Below, one piece after another: positions 1 through 7,134 of a DNA stretch of 13,066 nucleotides. The notes below the pieces were generated by a model that saw nothing but the letters and a program-made list of their open reading frames with translations, did no database searches and was not told the origin of the DNA. Every line of letters begins with the position of its first letter. Positions within the stretch are counted from its first letter, which is position 1. Source of the DNA: Actinomycetes bacterium (GTDB lineage Bacteria > Actinomycetota > Actinomycetes > Actinomycetales > Microbacteriaceae); NCBI GenBank assembly GCA_023390155.1, contig JAEWDJ010000007.1:1-13066 (forward strand). The letters run 5' to 3'. The translations under genes were made by a program, and so were the position numbers.

Positions 1-28
1 CCCCCCCCCCCCCCCCCCCCCCCCCCCC
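1..28. repeat. 28-base homopolymer C tract at the window edge
   Basis: The first 28 bases are all C, followed by ordinary sequence leading into the first permease gene. Nothing else in the window is comparable. Its position at the very edge suggests a contig end or read artefact: on the other strand it reads as poly-G, the typical false call of two-colour sequencing chemistry. A real C tract upstream of a start codon could act as a phase-variable spacer, but one edge copy cannot show this. Confidence 0.9.
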
Positions 29-48
29 GACCCGACGGGGACCGGAGC

Positions 49-1032
49 ATGCGCTACTACCTGAACAAGGTCGGCTTCTATCTCATCGCCGGATGGATCG
101 CCATCACCCTGAACTTCCTGCTGCCGCGCCTCGTCAAGGGCAGCCCCGTGGACGTCATCCTGGCCAAGACCCAGGGCGTCGCCCCGATGCCGCCCGAGGC
201 CCGGCGCGCGCTCGAGCTGCAGTTCGGCGTCTCGCACGACCCGCTCATCGTGCAGTACGGCGAGTACCTGCACAACATCTTCACCGGCGACTTCGGCCTC
301 TCGGTCAGCTACTACCCCACCCCGGCCATCGACGTGGTCATGCAGGCGCTGCCGTGGACCGTCGGCCTGGTCGGCCTTGCGACGGTCATCAGCTACCTCA
401 TCGGGATCGTCTTCGGCTCCTGGCTGGGCTGGCGGCGCGGCACCTGGACCGACGCCCTGCTGCCGGCCTCCACCTTCTTCTCGGCCATCCCCTACTTCTG
501 GCTGGCGCTCGTGCTGGTCTACGTCTTCGGGTCGATCCTGCACTGGTTCCCCGTGAGCGGAGGCTACGACCTGACCATCCCGCCGGGCTTCACGCCCGAG
601 TTCATCGGCTCGGTGGTCCTCTACGGGATGCTGCCGGCCATCACGATCATCCTCGCGTCGGTCTCCGGCCAGCTGCTCGGCACCCGCAACATGATGGTGT
701 CGACCATGGCGGAGGACTACGTGGTCACCGCGCGCGCCAAGGGCCTGCGCCAGAGCCGGGTCTTCGGCTCCTACGCCATGCGGAACGCGCTGCTGCCCTC
801 GGTCGCCGGCTTCGCGATGTCGCTGGGCTTCATCGTCAACGGCTCGGTCGTCACCGAGAGCGTCTTCGGCTACCCGGGCGTCGGCTTCACGCTGCTGACC
901 GCCGTGCAGAACAACGACTATCCGCTGATGCAGGCCCTGTTCCTCATCATCACCCTCGCCGTGCTCGGGGCGAACCTCGTCGTCGACCTCGTCTACGGCT
1001 TCATCGACCCCCGCACCCGGCTGGCGAACTAG
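49..1032 (+). CDS. Dpp/Opp-family ABC transporter permease, B-type subunit (cluster 1)
   Basis: This 327-residue inner-membrane permease belongs to the DppB/OppB type of the peptide/nickel/opine importers. Hydrophobic segments lie near residues 8-28, 101-126, 137-163, 185-210, 250-275 and 295-315, giving six membrane spans. The cytoplasmic coupling loop that contacts the ATPases is the EDYVVTARAKGL region (222-233). The C-terminus has the family's YPLMQ and FIDPRTR motifs. The ATG start fits the family N-terminus, a short lead before the first span. A GGGG at 37-40 and a GGAG at 44-47 precede it, the second too close to be an ideal ribosome site. The C-type permease follows after 9 bp. The protein closely resembles the minus-strand B permease (shared YYPTP, GWRRG, IPYFW, WFP-SGGY blocks). 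The substrate cannot be read from the permease. Confidence 0.93.
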   Translation: MRYYLNKVGFYLIAGWIAITLNFLLPRLVKGSPVDVILAKTQGVAPMPPEARRALELQFGVSHDPLIVQYGEYLHNIFTGDFGLSVSYYPTPAIDVVMQALPWTVGLVGLATVISYLIGIVFGSWLGWRRGTWTDALLPASTFFSAIPYFWLALVLVYVFGSILHWFPVSGGYDLTIPPGFTPEFIGSVVLYGMLPAITIILASVSGQLLGTRNMMVSTMAEDYVVTARAKGLRQSRVFGSYAMRNALLPSVAGFAMSLGFIVNGSVVTESVFGYPGVGFTLLTAVQNNDYPLMQALFLIITLAVLGANLVVDLVYGFIDPRTRLAN

Positions 1033-1041
1033 GAGAGCACC

Positions 1042-2031
1042 ATGAGCTTCACACAGCAAGAACTCGCCGACCCCGACCTGTCGGGCTCCGAGCCGGACGC
1101 GGTGCCGCCGCGCACCGGCTTCCTCCGCGCCACCGGGCGCGCCTCCGGCCGTCGCCGCGCCTCCCGCGGCTGGAAGTTCTGGGTCGGGATCGGGGTGTGC
1201 GCGTTCTTCGCGGTCGTCGCCCTGGTCGCGCCCGTCCTCGTGCCGAACCCGAACCAGTCCAGCCCGGTCGGGCTGCAGCCGCCGAGCGCGGACCACTGGT
1301 TCGGCACCACCAACATCGGCCAGGACGTCTTCGGCCAGGTCGTCGCCGGCACGACCGGCTCCGTCGTGATCGGCGTCGTCGCCGGCGCCATCACCGTCAT
1401 CCTCTCGATGATCTTCGGCGTCGGCGGCGCCTTCCTCGGCGGGTTCTGGGACAACGCGTCGTCGCTCGTCAGCAACGTCTTCCTGGTCATCCCCGGCCTG
1501 CCGCTGCTCATCATCGTGACGGACTATGTGGAGTCGCGCGACATCGTCGTCATCGCGGTCGTCATCGCCCTCGTCTCGTGGGCGGGCGCCGCCCGCGTGC
1601 TGCGCGCGCAGACGCTCTCGGTGCGCTCGCGCGACTACGTCGACGCCGCCCGCGTCGCCAGCGAGTCGAACTGGCGCATCATGCTGCGCGAGATCCTGCC
1701 GAACCTCATGCCGATCATCGCGTCCCAGTTCGTCTTCGGCGCGCTCGGCGCCATCCTCGCCGAGGCCGGCCTCTCCTTCCTGGGGCTCGGCGCCCCGGGC
1801 GGCAAGAGCTGGGGCAGCATCCTGTTCTTCGCCCAGAACGCCCAGGCCATCACGCTCGGCGCCTGGTGGTGGTTCGTGCCGCCCGGCCTCTGCATCGCCA
1901 TCCTCGGCGCGGCCCTCGGCCTCATCAACTTCTCCATCGACGAGCGCATCAACCCGCGCCTGCGCACGGCGGCCATCGCCAAGCGCTCCCGCTCCCGGCG
2001 CCCGTCCCAGCCGAAGGGAGCCGCCGCATGA
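1042..2031 (+). CDS. Dpp/Opp-family ABC transporter permease, C-type subunit (cluster 1)
   Basis: This is the second membrane subunit of cluster 1, 329 residues, DppC/OppC type. It has a hydrophilic, Arg-rich N-terminal tail (about 1-45), a first span near 47-67, the HWFGTTNIGQDVF family motif (85-97), and further spans near 104-134, 145-161, 168-185, 222-246 and 273-296. The coupling loop is DAARVASESNWRIMLREILPN (201-221, first residue D201). The tail after INPRLR (303-308) is short and basic. AGGAG at 1031-1035, overlapping the stop of the previous gene, sits 6 bases before the ATG, so the start is well supported. The stop overlaps the start of the next gene by 4 bp (ATGA), indicating translational coupling and a 1:1 partner. 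In the minus-strand paralogue this domain is fused to the D-type ATPase. Confidence 0.93.
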   Translation: MSFTQQELADPDLSGSEPDAVPPRTGFLRATGRASGRRRASRGWKFWVGIGVCAFFAVVALVAPVLVPNPNQSSPVGLQPPSADHWFGTTNIGQDVFGQVVAGTTGSVVIGVVAGAITVILSMIFGVGGAFLGGFWDNASSLVSNVFLVIPGLPLLIIVTDYVESRDIVVIAVVIALVSWAGAARVLRAQTLSVRSRDYVDAARVASESNWRIMLREILPNLMPIIASQFVFGALGAILAEAGLSFLGLGAPGGKSWGSILFFAQNAQAITLGAWWWFVPPGLCIAILGAALGLINFSIDERINPRLRTAAIAKRSRSRRPSQPKGAAA

Positions 2032-2900
2032 GCGAGCCGCTGCTGCGCATCCGCGACCTCACGGTCGACTACGCCACCGACCGGCCGGTGCGAGCCGTCG
2101 ACGGCGTCTCGCTCGACATCCATCCCGGCGAGATCGTCGGCCTGGCGGGAGAGTCCGGCTGCGGCAAGTCCACCCTCGCCTACACGGTGACCCGGCTGCT
2201 CCAGCCGCCCGCGCAGATCAGCGGCGGCACCATCGAGTGGCGGCGGGAGGACGGCGGCACGACCGACATCCTCGGGCTCGACGGCCGAGAACTGCGGGCG
2301 TTCCGCTGGCAGGAGATCTCGATGGTGTTCCAGGGCGCGATGAACGCCTTGAACCCCGTGCACCGCATCGGGCCGCAGATCGAGGACGTCTTCCTCGACC
2401 ACCGCGCCGGGCTCAACCGGTCCGAGCGCCGCGAGCGCGCGGCCGAGCTCCTGCGCACCGTCGGCATCCCGGTCGACCGCCTGCGCAGCTATCCGCACGA
2501 GCTGAGCGGTGGGATGCGGCAGCGCGTCATGATCGCGATGGCCCTCGCCCTGCGCCCGCGGCTCATCATCATGGACGAGCCGACCACCGCCCTCGACGTC
2601 GTGGTGCAGCGCAACATCCTGGAGGAGATCGACCGTCTCCGCAGCGAGTTCGGCTTCGCGGTGCTGTTCATCACCCACGACCTGGGCCTCCTGCTCGAGA
2701 TCAGCGACCGCGTCGGCGTCATGCTCTCGGGTCGGCTGGTCGAGGAGAACACCCCGCAGGCCCTGCTCGACGGCGCCGGCCACGACTACACCCGCCACCT
2801 GCTGAGCTCTTTCCCGAGCCTGCGCGGCGACACCCCGATCACCGGGACGCGCTACGTCGACCGCGGCCCGGCCGCCGCACGAGAGGAGGCCCGCGCGTGA
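2028..2900 (+). CDS. Dpp/Opp-family ABC transporter ATP-binding protein, D-type (cluster 1), lacking the C-terminal Cys cluster
   Basis: This is a cytoplasmic ATPase subunit of 290 residues. Visible motifs are Walker A GESGCGKST (41-49), Q-loop Q102, signature LSGGMRQR (159-166), Walker B LIIMDEP (179-185) and H-loop H217. The start is the ATG at 2028, overlapping the permease stop by 4 bp, with AAGGGAG at 2014-2020 as ribosome site; the frame stays open further upstream, but the protein resembles the family only from here. Family members usually run about 320-340 residues and end in an oligopeptide-transporter C-terminal domain with four cysteines. Here the protein stops soon after the HDYTRHLLSSFP region, with no cysteine in the tail, so that domain is missing. 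This is not obviously a frameshift, because the next gene begins immediately in the normal coupled way. Confidence 0.92.
   Translation: MSEPLLRIRDLTVDYATDRPVRAVDGVSLDIHPGEIVGLAGESGCGKSTLAYTVTRLLQPPAQISGGTIEWRREDGGTTDILGLDGRELRAFRWQEISMVFQGAMNALNPVHRIGPQIEDVFLDHRAGLNRSERRERAAELLRTVGIPVDRLRSYPHELSGGMRQRVMIAMALALRPRLIIMDEPTTALDVVVQRNILEEIDRLRSEFGFAVLFITHDLGLLLEISDRVGVMLSGRLVEENTPQALLDGAGHDYTRHLLSSFPSLRGDTPITGTRYVDRGPAAAREEARA
2884..2889 (+). promoter_or_regulatory. Ribosome binding site deciding the GTG start of the F-type ATPase
   Basis: AGGAGG, a full match to the anti-Shine-Dalgarno core, lies 7 bases before GTG 2897. It sits inside the last codons of the upstream ATPase gene and supports the GTG start that overlaps that gene's TGA. 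Confidence 0.85.
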
Positions 2901-3829
2901 CCACGCTCGAAGCCCTGCACCTGAGCAAGAACTACCAGATCCGCGGCAGCGGCCTGCGCGGCTCCACCCTGCGCGCCGTCGACGACGTGTCGCTGCTGGT
3001 GCGCCCCGGCGAGTCCGTCGCCCTGGTCGGCGAGTCCGGCAGCGGAAAGTCCACCATCGCCAAGATGCTGATCCGGCTGGTGGAGCCCACCGCGGGCGAC
3101 ATCACCCTCGACGGCGAGCGCATCGGCACCGGCCGCCGCGCCACGAAGGCCTACCGCGGCCGGGTGCAGATGGTGTTCCAGGACCCGTTCTCGTCCCTCA
3201 ACCCGTCGCTCCCGATCCGGCACCAGCTCGCGCGGCCGCTGCGCATCCACGGCATCGTGCGCACCCGCGCCGAGGAGGACCGCGAGCTGCACCGCCTGCT
3301 CGACTCGGTCAACCTCGGCCCGGCGGCCGAGATCCTCGCGAAGTACCCGCACGAGCTCTCCGGCGGACAGCGGCAGCGCATCGCGATCGCCCGCGCCCTG
3401 GCTCCCCGCCCGGAGGTGCTCATCGCCGACGAGCCCGTCTCGATGCTCGACGTCTCCATCCGCCTCGAGATCCTCCAGCTGCTCGACGACCTCAAGCGCG
3501 AACGCAACCTCGCCGTGCTCTACATCACGCACGACCTCGCGACGGCCCGCCACTTCTCGACCCAGATCGTCGTCATGCGCCACGGCCGCGTCGTCGAGCG
3601 CGGCCCGTCGGGCCAGGTCATCCTCGACCCCGTGCACCCGTACACCCAGCTGCTCGTGCGCGCCGCGCCGGACCCGCACTCCGAGGCCTTCGAGATCGAC
3701 CCGCAGCGCCACCTCCTGACGCCCGACGTCGTCATCTCCGCGAGCGACCCCGGCCCCGCCGACGGCCGCCACTGGGCGCGCGCATGGGAGGACGACCCCG
3801 CGGTGGCGGAGCTGCTGGCGACGGTGTGA
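2897..3829 (+). CDS. Dpp/Opp-family ABC transporter ATP-binding protein, F-type (cluster 1)
   Basis: This is the second ATPase of cluster 1, 310 residues. It carries Walker A GESGSGKST (45-53), Q-loop Q95, signature LSGGQRQR (154-161), Walker B VLIADEP (174-180) and H-loop H212, followed by the HPYTQLL motif (247-253) typical of the family. With the D-type subunit it should form the ATP-hydrolysing heterodimer on the two cluster 1 permeases. The GTG start overlaps the previous stop by 4 bp (GTGA). The C-terminus lacks the CxxxxxC part of the usual cysteine cluster, and its GRHWARAW segment (290-297) has Ala where the minus-strand paralogue has Cys (GQWAKCW). All catalytic motifs are intact, so an active ATPase is expected. 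It is the last gene of the plus-strand unit and converges on the GntR gene 45 bp away. Confidence 0.93.
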   Translation: MTTLEALHLSKNYQIRGSGLRGSTLRAVDDVSLLVRPGESVALVGESGSGKSTIAKMLIRLVEPTAGDITLDGERIGTGRRATKAYRGRVQMVFQDPFSSLNPSLPIRHQLARPLRIHGIVRTRAEEDRELHRLLDSVNLGPAAEILAKYPHELSGGQRQRIAIARALAPRPEVLIADEPVSMLDVSIRLEILQLLDDLKRERNLAVLYITHDLATARHFSTQIVVMRHGRVVERGPSGQVILDPVHPYTQLLVRAAPDPHSEAFEIDPQRHLLTPDVVISASDPGPADGRHWARAWEDDPAVAELLATV

Positions 3830-3855
3830 CCGGTGGCCGGCCGCGGCGCGACCCC

Positions 3856-3893
3856 TCAGCGCACCCGCGCGAAGTCAGCGCACCCGCGCAAAA
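3856..3893. repeat. 19-bp imperfect tandem duplication at the 3' end of the GntR gene
   Basis: Two adjacent 19-bp units, 3856-3874 and 3875-3893, match at 17 of 19 bases (both begin TCAGCGCACCCGCGC). On the minus strand each unit reads Phe-Ala-Arg-Val-Arg-stop in its own phase, so the GntR stop and its last codons occur twice. The second copy is downstream of the functional stop. It looks like a small slippage duplication. The convergent gap 3830-3874 shows no hairpin with a T-run, so no intrinsic terminator is called. Confidence 0.85.
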
Positions 3894-4648
3894 TTCGTCC
3901 GCAGCCGGTACCGCTCGCCCGCGTACGTGATCGTCGACACGAACAGGGGGCGCTCGTCATCGTCGACGGCGACCTGGCGCATGACGAGCACGGGCTTGCC
4001 GACCTCGAGGCCGAGATGCTCTGCGACCGCGCCGGTCGTCTCACGGGCCTCGATGGTCGCGTCGGCGCGGAGCGGCTCGACGCCCGCGTCCGCGAGGGCC
4101 TCGTAGAAGGAGGCGGTGGCGAAGTCGACCGAGCCGAGCGAGGGGGCGAGGGCGGCCGGCATGCGGGTCACGTCGACCGCGATCGGCACGTCGTCGAGCA
4201 GGCGGACGCGCTCCAGGTGGAAGAGCGGGGTGCCCGGCGCCACGGCCAGCTCCTCCGCCTCGTCCAGCGTGGCCGGCTTCGTCTCGGCGCGGAGCACGCG
4301 GGAGGTCGCGGCGAGGCCCATGCGGGTCGCGGTCTCGGTGAACGACTCCAGGCTGTTCGGGAAGTCCTTGCCGACCGAGGGCGCCTGGGCGACGTACCAC
4401 CCGCGGCCGTGGGAGGCGCTCAGCACGCCGTCCTCCACGAGCTGGGTGAGCGCCTTGCGCAGGGTCACGCGCGAGATCGAGAGCTGCTGGCAGAGCTCCC
4501 GCTCCGGGGGGAGGCGCATCCCCGGCTTCAGGACCCCCGTGGCGATCTCGTGGTTGATCAGGTTGACCACCTGGATCCACAGTGGCTCGGGGTAGTCGGG
4601 CCGGATGGCGGCGACCGCGTTACCCCCGAGCGTCTCCGGCTGCGTCAC
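3875..4648 (-). CDS. GntR-family transcriptional regulator, HutC/UTRA subfamily
   Basis: With a GTG start this is 257 residues. An N-terminal winged helix-turn-helix (about 21-88) carries the family pattern LPPERELCQQLSISRVTLRK (46-65) and the wing GRGWYV (81-86). A UTRA ligand-binding domain follows (about 100-250), with typical blocks such as PLFHLERVRLLDDVPIAVD (141-159). UTRA regulators usually bind a small metabolite, often a sugar phosphate or related catabolite, and release DNA. I chose GTG 4648 because AAGGGGAGGG (4666 down to 4657) lies 8 bases upstream; an in-frame ATG at 4684 would add 12 residues but has no ribosome site. It is the last gene of the minus-strand unit, 36 bp after the SDR gene, so it probably controls this operon and itself. 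Effector and operator are unknown. Confidence 0.93.
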   Translation of the reverse strand: MTQPETLGGNAVAAIRPDYPEPLWIQVVNLINHEIATGVLKPGMRLPPERELCQQLSISRVTLRKALTQLVEDGVLSASHGRGWYVAQAPSVGKDFPNSLESFTETATRMGLAATSRVLRAETKPATLDEAEELAVAPGTPLFHLERVRLLDDVPIAVDVTRMPAALAPSLGSVDFATASFYEALADAGVEPLRADATIEARETTGAVAEHLGLEVGKPVLVMRQVAVDDDERPLFVSTITYAGERYRLRTNFARVR

Positions 4649-4656
4649 AGTCGATA

Positions 4657-4666
4657 CCCTCCCCTT
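4657..4666 (-). promoter_or_regulatory. Ribosome binding site deciding the GTG start of the GntR gene
   Basis: On the minus strand the bases read AAGGGGAGGG, 8 bases before GTG 4648. This purine-rich site is inside the possible 5' extension from ATG 4684, which itself lacks such a site, so translation most likely begins at the GTG. Confidence 0.75.
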
Positions 4667-4684
4667 GCCGATCGCGTGCCTCAT

Positions 4685-5683
4685 TCATACCACTTGTGAC
4701 CGGTCAGCCGGCGCAGCCAGCCGGTCGAAGGCGTCGGCCAGGGCCGCGTCGATCCGCTGCGCGTCGGGGTGCTCGTCATGGTGCCGCACGATCCGCCGTG
4801 CGCCCTCGGAGAACGGGATGCGCGGCGCGAAGCCGGGGACAAGCCGCCGCAGCTTGGTGGTGTCGAACAGCATCGTGTGCCGGAAGTCGTGCTCGAGCAC
4901 TTCCCCCCAGCCCGGGATCTCCTCCGCGATCGACGCGCTCGACCGGTGGACGAGCACCGGCTCGCGCGCGCCCGCCGCCCGGGCGAGCTCGAGGTGGATC
5001 TGGTCCCAGGTGAGGATGTCGCCGCTCACGACGTTCACGCTCTCCCCGATGGCGTGCCCCTCGCCGAGCAGGGGCACGAACGCGCGGGCGAAGTCGCTGG
5101 AGTGCATCAGCGTCCAGAGCGAGGTGCCGTCCCCGTGCACGACGACGGGCTCGCCCGACCGCATCCGCTCGACGGCCGTCCAGCCCGACAGCAGCGGCAC
5201 GGTCGTCTCGTCGTAGGTGTGGAAGGGGCGCACGATCGTGAGCGGGAAGCCCTGCTCGCGGTGGGCCTCCTCCAGCAGCAGCTCGCAGGCGATCTTGTCG
5301 CGCGCATAGCCGAAGACCGGCTGCCGCCGCGGGCTGGACTCGGTGATCGGCAGCAGCGGCACGGGCCGGCCGAACACCGAGCAGGTCGAGATCAGCACGT
5401 ACTGGCCGGTGCGGTCGCCGAAGTACTCGACGTGCCCGTCGAGGTCGGCCGGGGTGAACGCCACCCAGTTGACGACCGCGTCCCACCGCTCGTCGCCGAG
5501 CAGCTCCCGCAGGGCGGCGGGGTCGCGCACGTCGGCCTGCAGCAGGCGGGCGCCCTCCGGCACCGGCCGGCGGGGCGCCGATCGCGTCACGATCGTGAGG
5601 TCGGCGCCCGAGGCGACGACCTCCCGGGCGGCGGCGGACCCGATCATCCCGTTGCCGCCGAGGAAGAGGATGCGGCCGCTCAT
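4685..5683 (-). CDS. Extended-SDR NAD-dependent epimerase/dehydratase-like protein
   Basis: This is a 332-residue cytoplasmic protein of the extended short-chain dehydrogenase fold. The N-terminal nucleotide-binding motif is GGNGMIG (9-15, GxxGxxG), an acidic D51 follows the second strand, S99/S102 (LISTCSVFG) supply the catalytic serine region, and YARDK (126-130) is the YxxxK pair. The C-terminal half is of the nucleotide-sugar epimerase type. The likely role is redox or epimerisation of a sugar or sugar derivative with NAD(P); the substrate is not readable, and the family also includes dehydratases and reductases. The ATG overlaps the upstream TIM-barrel gene by 4 bp (ATGA), and GGGAGGA lies about 5 bases before it. 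Its place in a coupled unit with sugar-type enzymes suggests a step in catabolism of the imported compound. Confidence 0.88.
   Translation of the reverse strand: MSGRILFLGGNGMIGSAAAREVVASGADLTIVTRSAPRRPVPEGARLLQADVRDPAALRELLGDERWDAVVNWVAFTPADLDGHVEYFGDRTGQYVLISTCSVFGRPVPLLPITESSPRRQPVFGYARDKIACELLLEEAHREQGFPLTIVRPFHTYDETTVPLLSGWTAVERMRSGEPVVVHGDGTSLWTLMHSSDFARAFVPLLGEGHAIGESVNVVSGDILTWDQIHLELARAAGAREPVLVHRSSASIAEEIPGWGEVLEHDFRHTMLFDTTKLRRLVPGFAPRIPFSEGARRIVRHHDEHPDAQRIDAALADAFDRLAAPADRSQVV
4696..4712. other. Perfect 10-bp palindrome TGACCGGTCA near the GntR start; candidate operator
   Basis: TGACCGGTCA (4697-4706) equals its own reverse complement and lies within the last codons of the SDR gene, about 50 bp upstream of the GntR start. 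A related element, GTGACCGGT followed by GCCGGC, recurs at 3826-3841 just past the other end of the GntR gene. GntR proteins bind short palindromes, so an autoregulatory site is possible. Both copies overlap coding ends in GC-rich DNA, so chance is equally plausible. Confidence 0.25.
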
Positions 5684-6447
5684 GCGGTCCTCCCGTCGGA
5701 GAGTCCGGAGCCGACCAGGTGACGGTACGACTCCTCCAGTGCGTCGAAGGTGTCCACGCTCAGGCGTTCGAGCTCGACGATGTGCCAGCGGAGGCCCGAG
5801 CCGGCGCCGAGGATGCCCGGCCAGTCCATCGCGCCCGCTCCGATCGGGACCATCACGTCGTCCTCGTAGCTGACCGCGGGGCCGTCCTTGATGTGGATGA
5901 GAAGCGCCCGGTCGCCGAGCTGCGCGAGCACCGCGGCGGGGTCGGCGCCGCCCATGCGGGCCCAGTAGGCGTCCAGCTCGATCACGACGCGCGGGTCGAG
6001 CAGGTCGAGCAGGAGGTCGTAGGCGCGGCGTCCGTCGAAGCGGTTCTCGAACTCCGCGAAGTGGTTGTGGTAGCCGATCGCGAGCCCGCGGGCGGCCGCG
6101 CGCTCCGCCGCCTCGTTCACCCGTTCCACCCCGGCGGCGATGGCGTCGGGGCTGTCGAACTCCTCGCGCTCCATCGACCAGACGAGGGTCGGAGCGCCGA
6201 GGGCCTCCGCCTCGTCCAGCAGGCGGTCCGCCGAGGCTCCCGCCGGGAAGGGCGTGTGCGCGCTGGTGATCACGAGCCCTGCGGCGTCGGCGGCCGCGCG
6301 CACGCGCTCGGGGCCGTACTCCTCGACGACCCCGTACGTCTCCACGCCGCGGTAGCCGATCGCGGCGACCCGTGCGAAGGTGCCCTCCAGATCGGTGCGC
6401 GCCTGCTCGAGGACCGTGTACCCCATGACGGCGATGGGCGCGCTCAC
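5680..6447 (-). CDS. TIM-barrel sugar (phosphate) isomerase/epimerase-like protein (xylose isomerase-like fold)
   Basis: This is 255 residues from a GTG start that overlaps the ThuA-like stop by 4 bp (GTGA). There is no clear ribosome site, so translation probably depends on coupling; ATG 6426 would drop 7 residues. It shows the features of the AP-endonuclease-2/xylose-isomerase-like family: GVETYG (34-39), SAHTPF (62-67), GYHNHFAEF (125-133), ELDAYWARMGG (157-167), HIKDG (185-189) and VELE (224-227). Conserved acidic and His residues (likely among E133, D159, H185, E225) would bind a divalent metal. Characterised relatives isomerise or epimerise keto-sugars, inosose or 3-keto-glycosides. Adjacency to ThuA and SDR proteins supports sugar catabolism. 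The exact substrate is unknown. The length matches the family's usual 250-300 residues. Confidence 0.88.
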   Translation of the reverse strand: MSAPIAVMGYTVLEQARTDLEGTFARVAAIGYRGVETYGVVEEYGPERVRAAADAAGLVITSAHTPFPAGASADRLLDEAEALGAPTLVWSMEREEFDSPDAIAAGVERVNEAAERAAARGLAIGYHNHFAEFENRFDGRRAYDLLLDLLDPRVVIELDAYWARMGGADPAAVLAQLGDRALLIHIKDGPAVSYEDDVMVPIGAGAMDWPGILGAGSGLRWHIVELERLSVDTFDALEESYRHLVGSGLSDGRTA

Positions 6448-7112
6448 AGCTGCCCCGCCGTCCACTGGAGCGCCCGTCGCACCAGCTCGCGCACCGGCGG
6501 CTCGCCCCACGCGCGCAGGTCGTGGCCGAGGGCGAGGTACACGACGCGCCCCTCCCCCACGTGCCGGGCGTACATCACCGGGATCACGGCTCCGTCGGCG
6601 CGGTGTCGCTGGGCGAGCACCTGCACGTCGTCGTCCGCGAGCTCGAACTCGTAGTACTCGTCGAACAGCTCGAAGTCGTCCAGGCCCGCCGTGAGGGGAT
6701 GCTCCCCCACGATCTCGACCGTGTGCCGGCCCTCGTGGTGCCCCGGCCCGTGCGAGAGGTAGCGGTTGCCGAGCAGCTCGAACATCGGGCGATCGGCGGG
6801 GTCGATGCCGTCGCCCTCCCAGCCGAGGATGTTGGCGCCGTGGACGCCCACGAGCCCCTTGCCTCCGGCGACCGCCGCGGCGAGCGCCTCCTGCTGCCCG
6901 GTCGGGAACTGCCCGCCCGAGGTGTAGAGCAGGTAGGTGTCGGCACCGGCCGTCTCGGGGCGCGGTTCGACGAACCGGTTCATGCCCATCCCGCGCCGGG
7001 TCACGAGCCCGGCCTCGATGCCCAGCTGCTGGTACACCTGCGAGGCGGTGAGGAGGTCGTGGTGGATGTCGTCGCCGTTCACGACGACGAGTGCTGATCT
7101 GTTTCGGCTCAT
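6444..7112 (-). CDS. ThuA-like domain protein (trehalose-utilisation family)
   Basis: This is a 222-residue protein of the ThuA-like fold, a class I glutamine amidotransferase-like domain. Visible family blocks are YTSGGQF (63-69), GLVGVHGANILGW (86-98), the His-rich HGPGHHEG (121-128), DEYYEF (151-156) and the C-terminal GEGRVVYLALGHD (186-198). The family is named for Sinorhizobium ThuA, needed for trehalose and related disaccharide use through 3-keto intermediates; the reaction of most members is unproven. The start is ATG 7112, with a modest GAGAAG purine stretch upstream; the frame is open far upstream but opposite in phase to the binding-protein gene, and shows no family similarity there. 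It follows the lipoprotein gene by 86 bp, the longest gap inside the minus-strand unit, which contains a stable hairpin. Confidence 0.9.
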   Translation of the reverse strand: MSRNRSALVVVNGDDIHHDLLTASQVYQQLGIEAGLVTRRGMGMNRFVEPRPETAGADTYLLYTSGGQFPTGQQEALAAAVAGGKGLVGVHGANILGWEGDGIDPADRPMFELLGNRYLSHGPGHHEGRHTVEIVGEHPLTAGLDDFELFDEYYEFELADDDVQVLAQRHRADGAVIPVMYARHVGEGRVVYLALGHDLRAWGEPPVRELVRRALQWTAGQL

Positions 7113-7134
7113 CTCGTCTTCTCGTTGTCCGCGG

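Noticed and set aside
93..2027. A long open frame overlapping the two cluster 1 permeases and reading in frame into the D-type ATPase
   Set aside because: Its translation is Arg/Pro/Ala-rich with no family features until the ATPase start at 2028. It is a stop-poor frame produced by high GC, not a giant fusion protein.
3830..3874. Bidirectional terminator in the convergent gap
   Set aside because: GGCCGGCC and nearby GC-rich bases allow only short self-pairing and no T-tract follows on either strand. No intrinsic terminator can be called.
4649..4684. Alternative ATG start at 4684 for the GntR gene, touching the SDR stop
   Set aside because: It lacks a Shine-Dalgarno site, and the strong AAGGGGAGGG would then lie inside the coding region. 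GTG 4648 fits better, though coupling from the SDR stop is not excluded.
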